Below are positions 1 to 5,630 of a DNA stretch of 5,630 bases, in pieces. The position numbers and the translations under genes are program-made. This DNA comes from Bacteroidales bacterium (GTDB taxonomy: Bacteria > Bacteroidota > Bacteroidia > Bacteroidales > JAAUTT01): contig JAAUTT010000356.1 in the NCBI GenBank assembly GCA_012031335.1, positions 1 to 5,630 on the forward strand, written 5' to 3'. Positions within the stretch are counted from its first letter, which is position 1, and every line of letters begins with the position of its first letter. A model generated the notes under the pieces. That model saw only the letters and a list, made by a program, of their open reading frames with translations. It was not told the DNA's origin and did no database searches.

Positions 1-1501
1 AATAAAAAGAAATATCCGATCAAATCGAAAACGTACATCGAGATAGTGATCCAGAAAATCTTTATTCTGTTCCGGGTCCAGGACTTCGAGCAAAGCAGAG
101 GCCGGATCTCCCTGATAACTGGAACCTATCTTATCAATTTCGTCAAGCATGATTACAGGATTGGAAACTCCCGTACGTTTCAGGCTCTGGATTATTTTAC
201 CCGGCATAGCGCCGATATAGGTGCGGCGGTGGCCTTTAATTTCAGCTTCGTCGCGCATACCACCCACCGAAAACCTGTAGAATTTTCTTTCAAGGGCATC
301 GGCCACCGATTTGCCAATAGATGTTTTACCAACACCCGGAGGTCCGACAAGGCATATTATAGAGCCTCCCTGACTGCCTCTTTTATTCATGGTGCTGATG
401 AATTCCAATATCGAGTTTTTTACATCATCCAGCCCGTAATGCTGGTTGTTTAGAATATCTCGGGCTTTGCCAATGTCTGTGTTATCGGCACTGTATATTC
501 CCCAGGGTAATTCCGTTAGATAATCGAGATAATTCCGGGTTACATGGTATTCGGAAGAATTACTTTCGAGTAACCGCAGTTTTTGCATTTCTTCCTGTAT
601 AACCTTCGAAGCTTCCTGGGTGAGTTTTAGATCCTTCAAACGGTTTTCAATTTTTTCATTTTCAGCAGTTTTGTCGTCCTTTTCCAGGCCTAACTCTTTT
701 TTAATAATTTTAAATTGTTCTCTTAAAAAGAATTCCTTTTGCTGCCTGGATACTTTTTCTTCAATTTGTTTCTGAATATTTTCCTGAAGGGTGGCAAGTT
801 CTATTTCCTCTTTCAGGAATATCAGTAGTTTTTCTGCTCTTGTCCTGAAGTCAAATGACTCGAGCAAATCCTGCATTTTAACCGGATCGGCGGATAATAC
901 CGATGCAATTATATCCATCAATGCTACTGACTTATCGTAACTCATTTGTGCCAGTAACATTTTTAAAGGTTCCTGCATTACAGGGTTCAGTTTAAGAAGT
1001 TCCTTAACGGACGACATAATTGCCATGGCATAGGCTTTCTGCTCATCATTGGCCATATTATGATCTTCATAATGGTATTTCACTTCCCATTGAATGGCTG
1101 GTTCGGTTGTGCAATATCCTGGTTCTCGTAAAACGCTGTAAGCCCTGAACCAATACCTGAACAACATTTTCTGAGACAGGATTAACCCGTAAAACTTTTA
1201 CAATGGTTCCTACTTCGTATAATTCCGATTCAAGAAAGTTTTCTTTATTTTCTTTCCTTACCAGCGAAATCCCTAAGAGATTATGCTGTTTTTCAGTAAC
1301 CTCCCTGATAGTTTGTATTATTTTATCACCAGTAAAGGTTAACGGTATCATCACATTTGGAAATACCGGACGGGGCTGAATGGGTAGGATTGTTAACTTA
1401 TCGGGAAAAAGCTCCGATACAATAATTATATTGGGCGAGGCCTTGCTTTCCTCTGCTGTCAGAGGTTCTTCCTGATCGATTATATCTTTTTCTTCTGCCA
1501 T
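1..1501 (-). CDS. lon: ATP-dependent Lon protease (LonA type), N-terminal ~500 residues; partial at window edge and frameshifted
   Basis: Lon is a cytoplasmic AAA+ serine protease that unfolds and degrades misfolded and regulatory proteins. The ATG at 1499-1501 opens an acidic leader, then a LON substrate-binding domain beginning near residue 35 ([19 protein letters not shown]). A charged coiled-coil region follows near residues 240-330 ([11 protein letters not shown]). The AAA+ module has Walker A GPPGVGKT at 322-345 (residue ~387), the pore-loop block [12 protein letters not shown], and Walker B MLDEID at 133-150. The Ser-Lys protease domain lies beyond the left edge, so catalytic competence cannot be judged. 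The frame breaks between 1107 and 1133: the upstream part reads to GLQRF, and the downstream part resumes at [15 protein letters not shown]. Adding one base to each of two short runs joins them as [14 protein letters not shown]. The last ~12 codons (1-36) do not match the usual FDLSxVxFI block. No Shine-Dalgarno is visible; an A-rich leader precedes the ATG. The family assignment is secure. Confidence 0.95.
1107..1133 (-). other. frameshift cluster in lon (two apparent single-base losses)
   Basis: Read on the minus strand, the T run at 1130-1133 has four bases where five keep frame, and the A run at 1107-1108 has two where three keep frame. Restoring both gives an uninterrupted Lon reading through this stretch. 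The net shift matches the observed change of frame between the N-terminal part and the part covering 1-1100. The placement of the two bases is inferred from the reading frame and family expectation. Confidence 0.75.
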
Positions 1502-1504
1502 AAT

Positions 1505-1522
1505 GCTATTTTTTTCGATAGC
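1505..1522 (-). promoter_or_regulatory. small hairpin just upstream of the lon start codon
   Basis: On the transcript strand, GCTAT (1518-1522) and ATAGC (1505-1509) are complementary around an 8-base loop, CGAAAAAA. The element ends 3 bases before the ATG. The A-rich loop sits where Bacteroidota mRNAs often have an A-rich ribosome-contact region instead of a Shine-Dalgarno. A five-pair, AT-rich stem is weak and could be chance; any translational role is inference. Confidence 0.2.
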
Positions 1523-1554
1523 GTCATCATGAATTATTCCAAATGAAGAAAGTG

Positions 1555-1589
1555 GCCAAATTGGCGCAGTGTTGATTTGAAAAGCGCCA
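1555..1589. promoter_or_regulatory. overlapping palindromes in the DUF5916-lon spacer, possible operator
   Basis: GCCAAATTGGC at 1555-1565 is an 11-base palindrome, symmetric except for its central base. It overlaps the left arm of a second inverted repeat, TGGCGC (1562-1567) and GCGCCA (1584-1589), separated by 16 bases. The two structures are mutually exclusive as RNA hairpins. They lie 54-88 bases upstream of the lon ATG, which suits an operator or leader element. The sequence is not the CIRCE heat-shock operator, and no T tract follows that would make it an intrinsic terminator. No regulator can be named from the sequence. Confidence 0.3.
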
Positions 1590-1653
1590 TATTGACATTA
1601 AAGAAGAAGCGTGAATTTCCCTGATTTATTTTAATAGACTGAAAAGGTGTATT

Positions 1654-4286
1654 TTATCGTAATCCAATGCGATAGGAAAATTTTAACAGGAAAACATTAT
1701 ATGGTTTATCTCCATCGAAAAGGTGTTTCATTTCGTCGGAAAACGAAAATTTGCCAAGATTGGAGGAGTAATCTCTTTTTTGCGACCAAACCAGGTAAAC
1801 AGTCGAGCCTGGCACAAATTCCCATCTTATCACCAGGTTCGATAAAAATTCATCTTCATTAAAATTGGGGTTTTCGAAGCTATAATCATGTATTCCGTCG
1901 ATGTTTTCATCGATAGCAAAAACATCGGCAGATTGGTTGTAAGAAATCTGGTTGGGCTGAAATATTTCGAATCGGTTACCATATTTATCAGCATTAGGAT
2001 TGGTAATGCTTTTATATCGGCTAAATTTTCCGGAGGCAGCAAAGGGTTGTCCCCAGAATTGTATGGTGAAATCGGGGGTAATGCTGTAATTTATTCTTGC
2101 CGAAAGTCGGAAAACATCCTGTTGAATGCCACCAAATACATAGTGTGTTGTGTTGCCCGATTCCGGATTGTCGATAAACTGAAGTTCATTTTTTTCCTGA
2201 ATATATTCCGGTTCAAGTTCAATCTGAAGTGTATTTAAGGGTCGAAAATTCAGCGATAAGGAAAATACAGAAAATGATTGTGAATTGTAAAATCCATTCA
2301 TCCAGCCTGCTTCGAGTTCGGCGCTCAGTTTTTTTCTGCTATCGGTTTCCAGCGAATAGTGTAGCCTGAATTCTCCTGGTACTTTAATAGATGGTCCTCC
2401 ACGAAGCATGGTGTTATCGTTGCCATTGGTGTTTATATTTGCATGGAATCCGCTGCTCCAGTAATTTTTGAATTTGGTGAAGGCTGATAATTCGTACCCC
2501 GATGAAATATAGTTTCCGCCAAAATCGTGCACGGAGTAATAATCGCTGTTGAAGTGCATTTCTTTGAAAATACCGAATGGTTCGTTGATATGATAAGCTC
2601 CCCAAAGTATTCCCATAAGCTGATCTGCTCTGCGCAGGTACCCAACATCATTTAATTCAAGGCCCGGCGATTTCCAGAGGCCGAAAAACATAAAATTCCA
2701 TTTTCCTCCGATTTTACCTGCACTTAACGATCCTCCGTTCCCCGATAATTGTTTTCGGTTAATATTATAGTTGAGATGAGAAACTCCGGGTCTTTGAAAA
2801 TAGTGAACCGACGATTCCTGAGTGCTTGCAATTGCACTGGCAGTTCCCTGCACATTACTGAAAGCGGTATTTAATGATATCATCCAGTTTTTATCTTTGA
2901 AAAACTGGGTAATATCGATTCCTGCAGTTTGGGCCATTTTATGATATTCATCGTGCATTGTCCCCTCAAGATCACGGAGTGTGTTGGTGTATAGTCCTCC
3001 AACGATTGTTTTTCCCTTGTTAAAATCTTTTTGGATACGCCCGATGAAATAATTGGAGAGCGGTTCCACGGTTTCGTTGCGACGCGAACCTGATAAGTCT
3101 ATTTCGGCAATTTCCTTTTGGGTTACACTTTCGATGATTCCGATTGACCAGCCACTTTCTGTTTTCCCTGTAAGTTTCGCTGCTCCTAAAATAGAGGTAT
3201 GACCCGGGATATTGGCAAATTCATTATCTGCCAGATCGGGCTCTGTCTGTGGACGCCTGCCGATTCGACGGGAATAGAAAGATTGTCGTTCCTATATCTC
3301 CATCGCCAATTCCAATACCAAAGCTTGTTATGTTTTTCCCTTCAATAAAAAGGGGCGCTTCTCTTCAAAAATGATTCGAATGCGGTGAGATTTACTTCCG
3401 AAGGATCGGCTTCGACCTGACCAAAATCCGGGTTTATGGTGAAATCTAGTGTCATATTGTTGGTGATGCCGATTTTGCCATCCAATCCCATATTTTTGAT
3501 CCAGCGGTTTCCATCGGCAAAAGGGTTACCTTCTTCCTTCTTAAAACTTTCGTAACCTCCGGTTAAATATGGAATAAGGTCAAACTGTTTTTTGGGTTTC
3601 AGGTCCGACAAGCCATTCATTTCGCCCATAAAATGAATAAAGCCCGATGCATCGCGAGGTGTTGCCTGCCAAAGACTTAGTTCGCTAAAACGGAAGATTT
3701 GCCTCGCAACATTCAGCCCCCAAACACCTTCGGAACCGGCATTAAAACGAAGCTGTGTAAATGGAATTTTCATTTCTGCTGCCCAGCCCCATTCATACAT
3801 AGCCGTTTTAACGTACCAGATAGGATCCCAGGTTTCATCTTCAATATTGCCATCCTCGCTATAAATAACGTCCTGTTTTACACCCGAAGCACTAACTGAA
3901 AAATCAAACCCGGTTCTCAGATCATGAAAACTATCGAATACGATTCCAACCTGATCGCCGTCAGCCTGATCCCGGCGGGTCATTCTTTTAACAATGCTGT
4001 CGGGCGCTGTATCGTATGCCTTAAAAGCTACATATAAATACGAATTATCATATAATATACAGAATTCAGTTTTTTGCGAAGGAGCCATTCCTTCACGTGG
4101 TTCATGCTGTACAAAGTCGCCCTGCCATTCACCTTTTGTCCAGCAGTTATCGTTGATATTTCCATCTAATTCAGGAATCTCAACGGTTCTTGCTGCCTGA
4201 TATTTTCTTTTTTCAGTTGTTTGCGCAGTTAGGTGGGTTAAGGTAAAATAAAAAAATACCAAAAACAGCAGGTTAAGTTTGTGCAT
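1654..4286 (-). CDS. CBM9-like / DUF5916 family protein, secreted or outer membrane; frameshifted
   Basis: Function is unknown; the family is common in Bacteroidota. I chose the ATG at 4284-4286 because it opens a good Sec signal peptide (MHKLNLLFLVFFYFTLTHLT, then AQ as the likely cleavage site). An in-frame TTG at 4320-4322 would add 12 polar residues in front. Residues ~33-220 form a CBM9-like carbohydrate-binding domain, with IPELDGNINDNCW, LYDNSYLYVAFKAYD, and WGWAAEMKIPFTQLRF. The family hallmark NPDFGQVEADPSEVNLTAFE follows near residues 285-304. After four restored bases it continues FFEEKRPFFIEGKN and then FYSRRIGRRP. The C-terminal ~550 residues are rich in alternating aromatic and polar strands, such as YSLETDSRKKLSAELEAGW, and end VFLLKFSYRIGLR. 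That fits a predicted outer-membrane beta barrel. Restored length is 878 residues, in the family range. Polysaccharide binding or uptake is a guess from the CBM9 fold only. Confidence 0.9.
3278..3371 (-). other. frameshift cluster in the DUF5916 gene (four apparent single-base losses)
   Basis: Four runs each appear one base short on the coding strand: T5 at 3367-3371, T5 at 3347-3351, A2 at 3289-3290 and T3 at 3278-3280. Adding one base to each turns a stretch with stops in several frames into FFEEKRPFFIEGKN, SFGIGIGDGDIGNDN and LFYSRRIGRRP. These match the conserved core of the family. The net shift of four bases exactly accounts for the frame difference between the two halves of the gene. 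Confidence 0.88.
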
Positions 4287-4311
4287 AGTCAGTTTTGAAG
4301 ATTTGGAAGTG

Positions 4312-4319
4312 CGAAAATA
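4312..4319 (-). promoter_or_regulatory. candidate Bacteroidota -7 element upstream of the DUF5916 gene
   Basis: TATTTTCG on the minus strand matches the Bacteroidota -7 consensus TAnnTTTG at all defined positions but one. It lies 25 bases upstream of the preferred ATG, giving a short leader. No TTTG or TTG is found at the expected spacing for a -33 element (the nearest TTG, 4331-4333, is too close). This is a weak candidate in an AT-rich region. Confidence 0.25.
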
Positions 4320-4353
4320 CAAAAAGGAAGCAATTTTTTACTTTATGGGCATT

Positions 4354-4384
4354 GAGTTTTAGAATTCTTTAGAGTTTTGTAGAA
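4354..4384. repeat. imperfect direct repeat in the CDF-DUF5916 spacer
   Basis: On the plus strand GAGTTTTAGAA (4354-4364) is followed by GAGTTTTGTAGAA (4372-4384), an 18-base offset with two extra bases in the second copy. The palindrome AGAATTCT (4361-4368) overlaps the first copy. The block lies 68-98 bases upstream of the DUF5916 start and just beyond the end of the CDF gene. It could be a protein-binding site, but AT-rich sequence produces such repeats by chance. I see no intrinsic terminator in this spacer. Confidence 0.3.
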
Positions 4385-4438
4385 TCCCTTTATTTATAAG
4401 AATTAATAGTGTAGAATGGTTTCCTTATTATCAGTATT

Positions 4439-5357
4439 TTACAGGATACGGTCAATCCTGATATCGTTGAATGAGGCTGGATCTTCAAGGGGTTCCAGAT
4501 GAGTGGAAACCACAATATTAGGAAAAGCATTTCGCAAATCGGCTTCTATTTGTTCCAGCACTGATGGCCCCGTTGTACTGTCCACATTCCCGGAACGAGT
4601 ACATGAAAAGATACAATTGCCGTGCACCGGCTTGCCGGGTTAGCATGGCATGAAACTGAATGCCCTGTTCTTTATATGGTTCAAGTACTTTATTTATTAC
4701 GTCCTGTTCGCTGGTTGTCAAGGCTTTGTCCATTAAGCCTGCTATCGATTTTCTTAAAATAGCTATTCCCGACCAAACTATGTTACAGGCTACAAGGAAT
4801 GCAACTATTGCATCCAGGCGAATCCATCCGGTTAATACTACAGCTCCTAATCCAATAAGCACACCTGCCGAAGTCCAGACATCTGTCATTAAATGTTTCG
4901 CATCTGCTTCGAGGGTAATAGAACGGTATTTTTTACCGGCTTTAAATAATATGCGGGCAACAAAAAAGTTTACAAGCGAAGCTATTACCGATACCATTAA
5001 ACCTAATCCAACCTTTTCCAGTGGCTGTGGATCGAAAAATCTTTGGACGGAGGCAATTCCGATAAATATGGCAGCAAGGAGAATCAGCAATCCTTCGAGA
5101 CCGCTGGAAAAATATTCGGCTTTGGTGTGCCCATAGGCATGATCGTCGTCGGCCGGACGCAATGCAATAGTAAGCATTGAAAGTGCCATTATTGCACCTG
5201 CGAGATTAATAAGCGATTCGAGCGCATCCGAAAGCAATCCAACGGAATTTGTAAGCAGGTAAGCCCCAAATTTAAGTCCAATGGTAATTATTGCTGCAGC
5301 AATAGAAAGCCAGGCAAAACTTGTAACGGTATATTTCTTTGCAGAAAATAATGGCAT
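4439..5357 (-). CDS. cation diffusion facilitator (CDF) family metal-efflux transporter; frameshifted near the C-terminus
   Basis: This is an inner-membrane antiporter of the CDF family, which exports divalent metals such as Zn, Fe, Mn or Co in exchange for protons. The ATG at 5355-5357 leads into six predicted membrane segments, near residues 14-35, 40-62, 84-105, 115-136, 157-177 and 181-200. Aligned by eye to E. coli YiiP, transport site A is E47 and N51 in the second helix plus H155 and D159 in the fifth (HLMTD). Bridging site B is D70, H73 and H77 in [10 protein letters not shown]. After two restored bases the cytoplasmic domain reads [18 protein letters not shown] and continues to [10 protein letters not shown]. 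That supplies site C-like H236, H252, H287 and E289. Restored length is 306 residues, normal for the family. Without the restored bases the protein would end in an unrelated tail at residue 279. The metal cannot be predicted with confidence. Confidence 0.93.
4557..4618 (-). other. frameshift cluster in the CDF gene (two apparent single-base losses)
   Basis: On the coding strand, CAATTG at 4614-4619 reads in frame as CAATTTG, giving [20 protein letters not shown] near 4560 reads in frame as CAGTTGCTGG, giving [12 protein letters not shown]. The first addition lengthens a T2 run at 4615-4616. The second doubles a single T at 4560, and its exact position is uncertain by a base or so. Together they join the 279-residue open frame to the conserved C-terminus that ends at 4439. 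Confidence 0.85.
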
Positions 5358-5630
5358 AAAGATGAAATTGAACAGTAAGCCTGAATAATTACTTTTTATT
5401 ATTACCCATCAATCTTTATAGTTTTAAACAGCTAATATTAAATGCTATATAAGTAATATCTGCTGTATATCCAAAAAATAAACTTGTCGAAGTTACATAT
5501 TTATTTTTCCCCATTAAGTTTGAACCGGCAACTTTCCACAGAAAAAATTCTGCATTTTTTATTCTGCGAGTTTTATAAACCGTTTGGCAATAAAGGGAAA
5601 TTAAAATTTTGATTTAAGAATTCTTCTAAA
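5358..5630. other. AT-rich upstream region of the CDF gene, no gene found
   Basis: I find no coding sequence I can support here. Just upstream of the CDF ATG there is no Shine-Dalgarno. A TATTTTTTGG on the minus strand (5471-5480) resembles the Bacteroidota -7 element TAnnTTTG but has one T too many, and it lies over 100 bases from the start. A 5-pair hairpin, CAGAA-AAAA-TTCTG, is at 5539-5552, and the plus-strand heptamer ATTCTGC occurs twice nearby (5547-5553 and 5561-5567). None of these is strong enough to name. Confidence 0.5.

Noticed and set aside
46..453. A 135-codon open frame on the plus strand.
   Set aside because: It lies entirely opposite the conserved Walker A and Walker B region of lon and resembles no family I recognise. 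It is a shadow of the real gene.
1647..2238. Two plus-strand open frames (1647-1862 and 1888-2238) under the DUF5916 gene.
   Set aside because: Both are antisense to a long, clean minus-strand frame with barrel-like composition. Neither has a recognisable domain or start context.
1654..3069. A separate gene starting at the GTG at 3069.
   Set aside because: The same frame is open and family-like upstream of this GTG, back through YSRRIGRRP near 3260. The GTG is an internal valine codon.
4287..4322. Upstream start at the TTG at 4320-4322 for the DUF5916 protein.
   Set aside because: It would place 12 polar residues ahead of an otherwise standard signal peptide and overlaps a possible promoter element. 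The ATG at 4286 is better.
1502..4438. Both intergenic gaps (1502-1653 and 4287-4438) are exactly 152 bases long.
   Set aside because: Their sequences are unrelated by eye, so equal length appears to be coincidence.
1107..4618. Programmed ribosomal frameshifting as the cause of the broken frames.
   Set aside because: Three unrelated genes would each need it, one of them four times within 100 bases, and no slippery heptamer with a downstream structure stands out.
4439..4627. A separate small gene starting at the GTG at 4627.
   Set aside because: Its C-terminal part is the missing CDF C-terminus ([16 protein letters not shown]). The first ~20 residues are out-of-frame reading of the CDF gene.
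4660..5136. A 158-codon plus-strand open frame opposite the CDF gene.
   Set aside because: It is antisense to conserved membrane helices. Its length reflects the hydrophobic codon composition of the opposite strand.
5573..5629. An 18-codon minus-strand frame open from the right edge, possibly the end of another gene.
   Set aside because: It is too short and too AT-rich to distinguish from chance, and it matches nothing recognisable.
1..5630. CRISPR array, tRNA or rRNA gene, insertion sequence, or integrase attachment site.
   Set aside because: No regular repeat-spacer pattern, cloverleaf, transposase frame or terminal inverted repeats were seen on either strand.

Overview
The window carries three genes, all on the minus strand. 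From right to left (the direction of transcription) they are a cation diffusion facilitator (CDF) metal-efflux protein (4439-5357), a large secreted or outer-membrane protein with an N-terminal CBM9-like domain and a C-terminal DUF5916 region (1654-4286), and the first ~500 residues of an ATP-dependent Lon protease (1-1501, running off the left edge). The DUF5916 architecture with a Sec signal peptide, the AT-rich spacers, the lack of clear Shine-Dalgarno sequences and the Lon N-terminal sequence all point to a member of the Bacteroidota. I would guess the Bacteroidales/Marinilabiliales side, but the order is inference.

Layout. Bases 5358-5630 hold no gene I can support. They are the AT-rich upstream region of the CDF gene. 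Gaps of about 150 bp separate CDF from DUF5916 and DUF5916 from lon. Each gap holds short palindromes or repeats but no convincing intrinsic terminator. The co-directional layout permits some co-transcription, but the gaps leave room for separate promoters. No functional link between the three products is evident. Lon is cytoplasmic protein quality control, CDF is inner-membrane metal export, and the DUF5916 protein is probably in the outer membrane.

The most notable feature is that every gene is interrupted by short frameshifts. Comparing the broken stretches with the family consensus, I can restore all three reading frames by adding back eight single bases: two in lon, four in the DUF5916 gene and two in CDF. 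Seven of the eight would lengthen a run of A or T, and the eighth would turn a single T into TT. The losses sit in three tight clusters, and everything between the clusters reads cleanly with conserved family residues. This looks like sequencing or consensus error in homopolymers rather than gene decay, so the three genes are probably intact in the organism.

I did not find a previously undescribed system. The window looks like ordinary Bacteroidota chromosome. The remaining items of interest are the E/N variant of the CDF metal site, the overlapping palindromes upstream of lon, and the uncharacterised DUF5916 protein itself.
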